This document shows, piece by piece, positions 26,258-33,167 of a stretch of DNA of 34,324 nucleotides. A program made the translations under genes and the position numbers. The stretch's first letter is position 1; each line of letters starts with the position of its first letter. This DNA comes from Aeromonas sobria (GTDB lineage Bacteria; Pseudomonadota; Gammaproteobacteria; Enterobacterales; Aeromonadaceae): contig NZ_CDBW01000038.1 of the NCBI RefSeq assembly GCF_000820145.1, positions 1 to 34,324 on the forward strand, read 5' to 3'. The notes under the pieces were generated by a model. The model saw nothing but the letters and a program-made list of their open reading frames with translations, was not told the origin of the DNA and did not search any database.

Positions 26258-27739
26258 TTATTCCTTGTCCAGTCGACCTACCAGAGAGAGCTCGAAGCTC
26301 GCCCCCATGTACTTGAAGTGCGGACGCACAGCCATGGCAACCTGATACCAGCCCGGCTCACCTTCCACATCCAGCACTTTGATCTGGGCGGCGCGCAGCG
26401 GACGACGGCTACGGACGTCTGCCGGCGGGTTCTCCTGATCGGCAACAAACTGCTTGATCCAACCGTTCAGTTCACGTTCCAGATCCTGACGCTCTTTCCA
26501 GGAACCAATCTGCTCGCGCTGCAGCACTTTGATGTAGTGCGCAAGGCGGTTGATGATGAACATATAAGGCAGCTGGGTACCCAGCTTGTAGTTGGTCTCC
26601 GCTTCCTTGCCTTCCTTGGTGTTGGGGAACACCTTAGGTTTTTGCACCGAGTTGGCAGAGAAGAACGCCGCGTTATCGCTGTCTTTACGCATAGTCAGGG
26701 TGATGAAACCCTCTTCGGACAGCTCGTATTCACGACGGTCGGTGATCAGCACCTCGGTCGGGATCTTCGCTTGCAGCTGACCCATGGCTTCGTAGACATG
26801 CACCGGCAGATCATGAATAGCACCACCGCTCTGGGGGCCAATGATATTCGGGCACCAGCGGTACTTGGCGAAGCTGTCGGTCAGGGACGTGCCCATCAGA
26901 TAGGCAGTGTTGCCCCACAGGTAGTGATCGTGATCCGAGCTGATATCTTCCTGATAGTTGAAGCCCTTGATAGGGTTCTCTGTCGGGTCATAAGGCAAAC
27001 GAGCCAGGAAACGCGGTGCGGTCAGCCCCAGATAACGGGCATCTTCAGACTCACGCAATGCGCGCCACTTGGTGTAAGCCGGGCCTTCAAATACCGATTT
27101 GAGATCCTTGATGGAAGGCAGATCAGTAAAGCTGTCTACGCCAAAGAAAGCAGGCGCAACAGAGGAGATGAAGGGAGCGTGGGCCATGGCACCCACTGCA
27201 CTGACATACTGCATCAGCTTGATGTCAGGTGAGCTGTGGGTGAAGGCGTAGTCACCAATCACAGCACCCACGGGTTGACCACCAAACTGGCCATAACCGG
27301 TGGAATAGACATGCTTGTAGAGGCCGGATTGGGTGATTTCTGGGGAAAACTCGAAATCTTCCAGCAGCTCTTCTTTGGTGGCATGCAAGACCTGGATCTT
27401 GATGTTTTCACGAAAATCGGTGCGATCTACCAGCAACTTGAGGGAGCGCCAGGAAGATTCCATCTCCTGCAGCTCTTTGGCATGCAGGATAACGTCCATC
27501 TGCTTGCTCAGCTTCTTGTCGAGCTCGACAATCATGCTGTCAACCAGTGCCTTGTTAACCGGATCGCTGGTGGTACCGCTGTCCAGAATATTGGCAATCA
27601 AGGCTGCAACGCCCTGCTTGGCGACACTGTAACCCTCATCCACCGGGGTAATACGAGCCTGCGCCATGATTTCGTCCAGCAAGGAGGACGAGGAGGCGAC
27701 GGCCGCCCCCGCTTGAACCTGTTCTTCGACCAAAGACAT
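26258..27739 (-). CDS. tssC: TssC/VipB large sheath protein
   Basis: 493 aa. The start is the ATG at 27739 with AAGGAA about 6 bases upstream; an in-frame upstream start would add 11 residues of intergenic sequence. The order of family blocks is standard: an N-terminal helical arm, SSWRSLKLLVDRTDFRENIKI near 95-115, FSPEITQSGLYKHVYSTGYGQFGGQPVGAVIGDYAF in the middle, and the C-terminal handshake region (WYQVAMAVRPHFKYMGASFELSL). With TssB it forms the contractile sheath. The short SPSPRS-type tail seen next to it belongs to tssE. It is among the most conserved genes in the window. Confidence 0.98.
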   Translation of the reverse strand: MSLVEEQVQAGAAVASSSSLLDEIMAQARITPVDEGYSVAKQGVAALIANILDSGTTSDPVNKALVDSMIVELDKKLSKQMDVILHAKELQEMESSWRSLKLLVDRTDFRENIKIQVLHATKEELLEDFEFSPEITQSGLYKHVYSTGYGQFGGQPVGAVIGDYAFTHSSPDIKLMQYVSAVGAMAHAPFISSVAPAFFGVDSFTDLPSIKDLKSVFEGPAYTKWRALRESEDARYLGLTAPRFLARLPYDPTENPIKGFNYQEDISSDHDHYLWGNTAYLMGTSLTDSFAKYRWCPNIIGPQSGGAIHDLPVHVYEAMGQLQAKIPTEVLITDRREYELSEEGFITLTMRKDSDNAAFFSANSVQKPKVFPNTKEGKEAETNYKLGTQLPYMFIINRLAHYIKVLQREQIGSWKERQDLERELNGWIKQFVADQENPPADVRSRRPLRAAQIKVLDVEGEPGWYQVAMAVRPHFKYMGASFELSLVGRLDKE

Positions 27740-27776
27740 GTTTATTCCTTTCTCGTCAATCAATACAACCAACCGA

Positions 27777-28280
27777 TTACTCGACGGGCTTAATCAAATC
27801 CAGCTCTTTGAGCAGTTGCTCACGAGCCTCATCACTGGACAGCAGATCCTGCAAACGATTGCGGAAAGAAGGGATATTGCCCAATGGCCCCTTCAGTGCA
27901 ACCAGCGCCTCGCGCAGCTCAAGCAACTTGCGCAGCTCGGGAACCTGTTGGGCAACGTGGTCAGGGGTAAAGTCTTCCAGAGACTGGATCTTGATCGAAA
28001 CTGGCATCTCGTCCTGGCTGTTCTCTTCAAGGCGATTAGGAACGGAGAAGTTCAGTTCCAGTGCAGATTCTTTCATGACAGATGAGAAGTTATTCTTGTC
28101 GATAGAAACGGTCTGACGCTCCTCGATGGGCGTTTCTTCGTTACGGCCCTTCATGTTGCCGACCACCATCATGGTCAACGGAAGTTCGATTTCCGCCTGC
28201 TGACCACCGGTTGCCGGTACATATTTGATATTTATACGTTCTTTGGGCGCGACTGTTGCGCCGTCAATTCCTTTTCCCAT
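27777..28280 (-). CDS. tssB: TssB/VipA small sheath protein
   Basis: 167 aa and the first gene of the main operon. Family blocks are clear: PKERINIKYVPATGGQQAEIELPLTMMVVGNMKG (about 12-45), VSIDKNNFSSVMKE and the C-terminal LVALKGPLGNIPSFRNRLQDLL. TssB and TssC interlock to form the sheath, and the TssB C-terminus joins neighbouring subunits. The ribosome-binding site before the ATG is weak (TAGAG), which is odd for such an abundant protein. A leader of up to about 290 bases lies upstream. Confidence 0.98.
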   Translation of the reverse strand: MGKGIDGATVAPKERINIKYVPATGGQQAEIELPLTMMVVGNMKGRNEETPIEERQTVSIDKNNFSSVMKESALELNFSVPNRLEENSQDEMPVSIKIQSLEDFTPDHVAQQVPELRKLLELREALVALKGPLGNIPSFRNRLQDLLSSDEAREQLLKELDLIKPVE

Positions 28281-28345
28281 GCTCTAGTACCCGATTTGAA
28301 GGTTTTATCAAGAGAAGCAAAGCTTATAGCTATTATCATCAGCGG

Positions 28346-28367
28346 CAACTGTAATAAATGACAGTTG
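28346..28367. promoter_or_regulatory. Inverted repeat upstream of tssB (operator candidate)
   Basis: CAACTGT and ACAGTTG (7-base arms) flank an 8-base AT-rich spacer, centred about 75 bases before the tssB start. A second overlapping repeat, GTTGAA at 28364 and TTCAAC at 28381, has an 11-base spacer containing seven C in a row. The dyads fit a dimeric regulator or RNA hairpin. No known operator is recognised. Confidence 0.35.
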
Positions 28368-28455
28368 AACTCCCCCCCTATTCAACAACGGAAAAAGAAA
28401 GTGTGGAGCAATTACTTTAATGTGAAATGACATATCAACCTGCTACTGCGACACA

Positions 28456-28486
28456 GCCCTCCTGGTAGGGCCGGCCTCTGCACCAG
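28456..28486 (+). other. Competing hairpins with T-rich tail
   Basis: GCCCT/AGGGC (28456-28471) and CTGGT/ACCAG (28462-28486) overlap, so only one can form. On the plus strand the second is followed by ATTTATTTTATTTT, as in a weak intrinsic terminator. It is a GC-rich island within AT-rich DNA. It may be a plus-strand small RNA end or a leader structure of the tssB mRNA. No plus-strand gene is recognised. Confidence 0.3.
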
Positions 28487-28562
28487 ATTTATTTTATTTT
28501 GATGTAACTAAATCTCACCCATTATTCGCAATTAACACCTCCTTTTTCGCATTAAAAACAAA

Positions 28563-28576
28563 ATGATTTAAATCAA
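28563..28576. promoter_or_regulatory. FNR/ANR-like box upstream of tssB
   Basis: The minus strand reads TTGATTTAAATCAT, which matches 9 of 10 fixed bases of the FNR consensus TTGAT-N4-ATCAA. A weak -10-like GTTAAT lies at 28531-28536, at a spacing near that of class II FNR promoters. If this is the promoter, the tssB leader would be about 245 bases. The link to oxygen control is inferred from the match only. Confidence 0.35.
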
Positions 28577-28896
28577 TAGGTTACAACCACAACCAAGCCA
28601 ATAAAAACAACTTGCAAACTGTACCAACAAAAGCTTGCACGACACGTTTTTCTAGCGCCACACCCTGATGAGACAAATATTGACGCACTTAAGATAAAGG
28701 TTTGTGAGTTTTTATGAATGGTATAGCCACGCTTAATGGAAAACACCGCAAATGACAAAAAAATCATCAGAGTAATCTGACTCAGAAATAAGCAATTACG
28801 TACAACGATCACAGAAAAATAGAAATTAAGGCCATTCAACTGAGATATCCACGCAAATGAAAATAGGAATTTCGTCACCTCCAACACAATATTCAC
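28573..28896 (-). CDS. Hypothetical small hydrophobic protein in AT-rich DNA
   Basis: 107 aa, from a GTG preceded by GAGG at a suitable distance. The protein is hydrophobic, with about three possible membrane segments (near 5-30, 32-52 and 88-106) and a Cys/Arg-rich patch near 78-86 (SSGCGARKTCRASFC). It is not similar to any family I recognise. Its AT content and codon use are unlike the T6SS genes, suggesting acquired DNA or a non-coding frame. The stop overlaps the FNR-like box. It stands alone between the effector module and the tssB operon. Coding status is uncertain. Confidence 0.3.
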   Translation of the reverse strand: MNIVLEVTKFLFSFAWISQLNGLNFYFSVIVVRNCLFLSQITLMIFLSFAVFSIKRGYTIHKNSQTFILSASIFVSSGCGARKTCRASFCWYSLQVVFIGLVVVVTY

Positions 28897-29355
28897 TCAA
28901 TACCTCAGATGATAAATCACATCAAGCATCTACATGCGTACGCCAGTAATTGACGCAATTTCCATAAAAATCGACAACAGGTCTATCTCAGTCTCTGTCC
29001 TGATGACGAGAGTTCTGTACATTGCGCTCGCTACAGAGCAAACCTGCATAGGTTGGCACTTTTATGCAGTAGTTACCCACCACCAAACTGACTCTATTGC
29101 AATGCTTGCATGGCTCCATAACGCTCACGAAGGAATGGTGTCAAAGGTAGCGACCATAGGCTCCTGACAGTAGCTGCGAAGAAGATCACTTGGTGGCTGA
29201 AGACACATCTCGCGGCGCATCAGCAAGCACCGTAAAACGCTATCGACCATTGAATTATTGCGGGGAGAAAACGAGGGAGAGAAGCATGGGCATCCTCTCT
29301 ATAAACAGGAGTGGCATACGTAACTGCATGCCACATTAATGTGTAATCTTACCTG
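28897..29355. other. Intergenic region with no supported gene
   Basis: About 460 bases with no convincing gene. A 77-codon plus-strand frame (28934-29167) has no recognisable features and is probably chance. Base composition shifts from AT-rich (below about 29030) to mixed. A 7-base-arm hairpin lies at 29311-29334. No tRNA, IS end or repeat array is seen. Confidence 0.5.
29311..29334 (-). terminator. Hairpin downstream of the Tle1 module, weak terminator candidate
   Basis: GTGGCAT and ATGCCAC (7-base arms, 10-base loop) lie 22 bases after the stop of the gene fragment. The minus-strand tail (TCCTGTTTATAG) is only partly U-rich, so termination would be weak or Rho-assisted. Confidence 0.35.
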
Positions 29356-29538
29356 TCAGGTGGTTTTCTGTCGGTGATCCTGATAGACCTTCTGCCACTT
29401 GGTATGCTCAGCCTTATCGCCTCTGGCCTGCCAGAAAGTACAGATGCTCTGTGCCAATTCTGCGGCCATGGCATGGTCGTTATCACGACGACAAATCAGA
29501 TACTGGGCCAGCCAGTTTTGGTACTGCTTCTTAAACCG
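29356..29538 (-). pseudogene. Orphan C-terminal gene fragment
   Basis: A 60-codon open stretch with normal codon use follows the lipoprotein gene in the same frame after two close stops (TGA, TTT, GGA, TAG). It begins RFKKQYQNWLAQYL, includes AAELAQSICTFWQARGDKAEH, and ends at a TGA at 29356-29358. There is no suitable start codon or ribosome site at its beginning. It reads like the C-terminal tail of a protein whose front has been lost, or an extension of the lipoprotein cut off by stop mutations. The source family is not recognised. Confidence 0.5.
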
Positions 29539-29547
29539 CTATCCAAA

Positions 29548-30249
29548 TCAATTGACCAGATCGGTATCCGTCTTGGGCTGTGCCGCTCGGTAAGCGTCCA
29601 TGACTGGAGCCCAAGCCATACCACTGGGAGTGGGGTATTGCTTGTAGGCATCCGTGTAATCTTTGTCAAAACGTGCCCAAGCATTTTTAAACTGACTGGA
29701 TAGAGGGTAACGTTGATCATAAGGGTCATCAGTAACCTCTTTAGCAATCCCCCTGGCCAGCAAGATATCAGGCTTCACTTTGGCGTTGGTTAAAAATGCT
29801 TCCACATAGCCGCCGGTGGCCATACCTAAGCCAATGTTATCGCGACGTACTTCACGCCATTCATCCCTCACCTTGATGCGATAAGGTTGCGCAATCATGC
29901 GTTCCAGTTCTGCTGGCAAGGCTAGGCTAATGCGATAGCGCTTTTTATCATGGAATGAAATCCACTCTACCTCTACCTTATCAGGAGCGGGGTGAATATC
30001 ACGACGCCCCTTGCCAATGCGCCAGCGATAATCTTTGGCCTTAAGAGCTTTAGGGCCGACAAAACCGGCAGAACCATTGGTCGAGGCATCCACCAACTTA
30101 CCTTGACGATAAAAGAGTACCTCCGTCACCCATAACTCATCAGCGTTCGAACCCACCATATGGCGCCAGTCCAGTTGTTTGAGGTCTGTGGGGGCAGCTT
30201 GGCAGGCTGCGACTAACGGCAACAGCAGCAATAAGAGTATCCAGCGCAT
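29548..30249 (-). CDS. DUF2931-like lipoprotein, putative Tle1 immunity (Tli1)
   Basis: 233 aa. Its ATG overlaps the upstream effector stop (TAATG). The signal peptide ends in LVAAC, giving a lipidated Cys at residue 16 and a periplasm-facing protein. The rest resembles DUF2931 lipoproteins: LWVTEVLFYRQGKLVD, FVGPKALKAKDYRWRIGKGRRDI and a VEWISFHDKKRYRISLALP block. Tle1 effectors act in the periplasm, and their immunity proteins are periplasmic lipoproteins encoded next to them, so this is the likely partner of the phospholipase gene just upstream. The family match is by eye. A same-frame coding remnant follows the stop. Confidence 0.8.
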   Translation of the reverse strand: MRWILLLLLLPLVAACQAAPTDLKQLDWRHMVGSNADELWVTEVLFYRQGKLVDASTNGSAGFVGPKALKAKDYRWRIGKGRRDIHPAPDKVEVEWISFHDKKRYRISLALPAELERMIAQPYRIKVRDEWREVRRDNIGLGMATGGYVEAFLTNAKVKPDILLARGIAKEVTDDPYDQRYPLSSQFKNAWARFDKDYTDAYKQYPTPSGMAWAPVMDAYRAAQPKTDTDLVN

Positions 30250-32201
30250 TAATAACCTCCCTTTTCATTACCCGTCAGCTTGCGGATCTCTTTGTCACCA
30301 ACCCTATTGGGCTTGTTGACTAACCCGGTATCTGCGCTGTAGTGCAAGTAACTCAGTCGCAACTTTTGGTACATCTCGTCAGGTAAGCGTCGAGCCAAGT
30401 TGATCACCTCTCCGCGCCGTTTGGCCGCATCAACCCAGAGTTCATCGAGTTTTGCCAGGTTCACTGTGGGGTATGAAAGAGCGCTGTTCATCATCAAATC
30501 CCGTCGAGTGGGGTCCCACTCTATAAATGGCACTCCAGCATCCCGCGCCGCTTCCACCATCATGTGCAGCGGTATCCGTGAATATTCCCCCTCCACCACC
30601 CGGTGCAGAACCACATCGACGCAGATATTTCTATGCCCCCCAGATTGACTGCCCGTGATCGGCCCCAGAGCCCTGGGACGCACATTCAGATAACCAAGCT
30701 GAGTGGCATCACTATGGCTAGCCAGAGACACAACGCCCTTGCCCTTGCCCCAGCCTTGCCCAGCCCGCATCTTGGCATAAGCACTGGCATCGCGATATGC
30801 TTGGGCATCGATGGGATGAACATGTGGTATCGCATCGGTATTGAAGGTCGCGATCACGCAGTTTTCAGTGATCAGCGGTGATGCGTAGTTAGGATCACGC
30901 AAACTCCAGCGGCTGTAATAGCCGCCACCGATATCAGAGTGGGCGCCGGGAATAATCACTTCGGTAAAATTCTCCGCGAGTGCGGTGCCTGCGGCATCGT
31001 CGGTGATACGGGTCAAGTCAAAGTGATAGCGCCACTCGTCAGCCGCCACAATATGCACCACTCGTTCAGCACAATCAGGGGCCAGCGCCACATTACGTTT
31101 ACCCCACAGATAGGAGCTGACCACGGTATCAAATAACCCGACAAACTGAATACGCACATCATCGCGGCTGGCCCAATCAAAGCCGGTCTTCAGGGGGATA
31201 TCGGGGTCAGCAGCCATGGCCTCCACCAGTGGGTGGTCCCCTTTCTTATCGATACGGTTTACAAACTGGCGAGCAGCAGAGGCGCCCCGGCTAAAGCCAA
31301 AAACATCGAACTCGACCTTATGGATGCACTCAATAGTGGGCAATATGCTTTCAAGTTGTTCTTTTATCTCCGCAACAATTTGAGTACGACAAGCCTGTTC
31401 AACACGGGAGGCGCTGGAGGTCTGGCCCTTATCTGCCCCCAACCCTGCTGTGGCGTCATCCTCACCTTTGGCAGTGCCAATACCTTCAACATATACCGCT
31501 ACTGTCAGCTCTGTTTCGGTTGGCCGTCTATACAGTTCATGTGCCTTGCCAATATTGGTGACGTCGTTTTTCTCGCTGTTATTAAGATCATCAGGCAACG
31601 CCCCTTCAAAACACTGCTCCAGCAATACCTGCTGCTCTTCCGGGCTGCATTGCGCCAAGGCGGTCTCCAATGCACTTTTCCCTTCCCTGTGCTTGAAGGT
31701 GTTGTTGGCGGTGCCATCAAAGAACACCCCGATACGCAGGGTGGTGAGCTGATAGCCCTTCACCTCAATCACGTAGGAGTGCTTGGTGATAAAGCGCGGT
31801 GGTTGGTCCCCGGCTTTGTGTCCTTCCGGTAGCGGCTGTTCTGGGTCAGTGAGGCAGAGGTCGCCGGTGGTCACTTTGACATGCTCGCGCTTCACATCGC
31901 AGTGCCCCCAAAACTTCTCGGTGTAGGCGGGAACCTGACTGGTTTCGCCCTCTTTCAGGGCTTCACGGGACTGAGCAGCTTTGAGCCAAGGTTGGGTCTC
32001 CAGCTTGACGGTGACCGGCCCCACCGCCAACCCTTGTACCAGGGCCGGGCCCTCTTTCAGGGTCACGGTTTTGCTGGTGCCACTGGCATCGGTCAAGGTG
32101 GCTTTTTGCCCCTTGAACGAGCGGTTCTGTTCATCGCGAACGTCTATCTCAATCCAGCAGTTGTTCTTCTCACAGGGGATGCAGTAGGGAGAAATCGCCA
32201 T
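30249..32201 (-). CDS. Tle1-type (DUF2235) T6SS phospholipase effector
   Basis: 650 aa. An N-terminal beta-rich region (about 1-115) begins with a CIPCEKNNC cysteine cluster. The alpha/beta-hydrolase domain starts at LRIGVFFDGTANN (155-167). The catalytic triad is visible: Ser304 in the elbow GFSRGA (302-307), Asp358 in GLFD, and His421 in PGAHSDIGGGY. This is the Tle1 arrangement, whose members cut membrane phospholipids (PLA1/PLA2 activity) in the periplasm of target bacteria. There is no signal peptide, as expected for T6SS cargo. The ATG overlaps the DUF4123 stop (TAATG), and the lipoprotein immunity gene follows with a 1-base overlap. It is likely loaded by that adaptor onto the upstream VgrG. 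Confidence 0.92.
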   Translation of the reverse strand: MAISPYCIPCEKNNCWIEIDVRDEQNRSFKGQKATLTDASGTSKTVTLKEGPALVQGLAVGPVTVKLETQPWLKAAQSREALKEGETSQVPAYTEKFWGHCDVKREHVKVTTGDLCLTDPEQPLPEGHKAGDQPPRFITKHSYVIEVKGYQLTTLRIGVFFDGTANNTFKHREGKSALETALAQCSPEEQQVLLEQCFEGALPDDLNNSEKNDVTNIGKAHELYRRPTETELTVAVYVEGIGTAKGEDDATAGLGADKGQTSSASRVEQACRTQIVAEIKEQLESILPTIECIHKVEFDVFGFSRGASAARQFVNRIDKKGDHPLVEAMAADPDIPLKTGFDWASRDDVRIQFVGLFDTVVSSYLWGKRNVALAPDCAERVVHIVAADEWRYHFDLTRITDDAAGTALAENFTEVIIPGAHSDIGGGYYSRWSLRDPNYASPLITENCVIATFNTDAIPHVHPIDAQAYRDASAYAKMRAGQGWGKGKGVVSLASHSDATQLGYLNVRPRALGPITGSQSGGHRNICVDVVLHRVVEGEYSRIPLHMMVEAARDAGVPFIEWDPTRRDLMMNSALSYPTVNLAKLDELWVDAAKRRGEVINLARRLPDEMYQKLRLSYLHYSADTGLVNKPNRVGDKEIRKLTGNEKGGY

Positions 32202-32995
32202 TAGCTGGCTCCTATCAATTCAGGGTGTTTGTTCAGCCAGTTATTCACCTGAGCCATTTCGTCGTCGGTCAGCATCAATGGCGCTCTGATGACATCTAGC
32301 GCCATGCTTGCCTGCAGTGTGAGAGCGCCAGCCACCACGCCATCAAGGACGTCGCCTGTCAGCCCAGCTTGATTGGCCTGCTTGAGGACGGTGGTAATGG
32401 CGGCTTCCGGATTGGGATGACGCGCCATCATCTCCTCCATCCGTTGCCAGAAGTGGCGAGAGAGGATGTAGGCGTGACGGCTTTCGTCATACAGCGGCGT
32501 CAGGTGGTGAGGCTGAATGCGAAACCAGGGGGCTTGGCGGGGATTAAGTTCGGTATCCGGCGTGCGTTGCCAGGCATTGTCGCTGGCCCACAGGCTTGAG
32601 CAGGGACCCAATACATCATCGAGCTCCTGCTGGCTCATGGTGGCCAGCATCTTGGGAAAGACTCGATTATCGGCATAGCGCAGCCACATCACCTCTCCTT
32701 CAAAAGCCACTTCTATCAGGCTTTGCCAGTGCGACAGGACGACATCGATAGCCGCATCGCTTGTGACGTATACGCAGCCCAGTTGCGGGTGAGCTGCAAT
32801 AAACTCAGGAGCAGGGTTGGGCAGTAGCCAGGGGCCTTGTTCTGCTTGGTCCGCAAACGCCGTACCGGCAAACAAGGGGATGGCATTGGCACCGCCCTGA
32901 TTGCAGTAGTCCGCCACGGCGGTGGTATCGAGCGCGGCATCGACGATGGCAAACAACTGGCCGGGGTGTTGGCTACGCCACTCTTGAAAAGTCAT
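32201..32995 (-). CDS. DUF4123 adaptor for the Tle1 effector
   Basis: 264 aa. The N-terminal part (WRSQHPGQLFAIVDAALD, PWLLPNPAPEF, SHWQSLIEVAFEGEVMWLRYADNRVFPKML) is typical of DUF4123 adaptors, here better conserved than in the 241-aa copy near the other vgrG. It has AGAGGT 7-12 bases upstream of the ATG. It sits between vgrG and the Tle1-like effector gene, and overlaps the latter, so it probably delivers that effector to the VgrG tip. No membrane segment or signal peptide is present. Confidence 0.9.
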   Translation of the reverse strand: MTFQEWRSQHPGQLFAIVDAALDTTAVADYCNQGGANAIPLFAGTAFADQAEQGPWLLPNPAPEFIAAHPQLGCVYVTSDAAIDVVLSHWQSLIEVAFEGEVMWLRYADNRVFPKMLATMSQQELDDVLGPCSSLWASDNAWQRTPDTELNPRQAPWFRIQPHHLTPLYDESRHAYILSRHFWQRMEEMMARHPNPEAAITTVLKQANQAGLTGDVLDGVVAGALTLQASMALDVIRAPLMLTDDEMAQVNNWLNKHPELIGAS

Positions 32996-33167
32996 CTCTT
33001 ACCTCTTTATGTGAAGAAATAAGGCTTGACTTGCGAGCCCATTTACAAGCCCAAACTGAACGGTTTCTTGAATGTAAATTCGCCACAGCCGACTCAGCCA
33101 AGATTTCATCAATGACGTCATATTGATTACCCGATAAATTGCTATTGCACCATTCAGATGACGTCAT
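32973..33167 (-). CDS. Candidate small ORF coupled to vgrG-ART
   Basis: 64 codons. The ATG overlaps the vgrG stop (ATGA) within a palindrome, ATGACGTCAT, and the frame runs 23 bases into the DUF4123 gene. The first 27 residues (MTSSEWCNSNLSGNQYDVIDEILAESA) look protein-like, while the rest is basic and less convincing. It is in the place where an immunity gene would be expected. No family is recognised, and no ADP-ribosylglycohydrolase motif is present. Chance is a real alternative. Confidence 0.2.
   Translation of the reverse strand: MTSSEWCNSNLSGNQYDVIDEILAESAVANLHSRNRSVWACKWARKSSLISSHKEVRDDFSRVA
33112..33167. repeat. Paired palindromes ATGACGTCAT
   Basis: The perfect 10-base palindrome ATGACGTCAT occurs at 33112-33121 and 33158-33167, 46 bases apart centre to centre. 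The second copy contains the stop of vgrG-ART and the start of the 64-codon frame. Two copies so close could be a binding-site pair, or chance. Confidence 0.5.

Noticed and set aside
25964..27232. 422-codon plus-strand frame opposite tssE/tssC
   Set aside because: It is antisense to highly conserved sheath and baseplate genes, with no ribosome site or recognisable family.
29100..29120. Possible sigma-54 site on the minus strand (GG-N10-GC spacing)
   Set aside because: Only the two dinucleotides match, and the flanking consensus bases do not (TGGAGC...AAGC). It is also over 800 bases from tssB.
28934..29167. 77-codon plus-strand frame in the intergenic region
   Set aside because: No ribosome-binding site, family or context supports it, and the length is within chance expectation.
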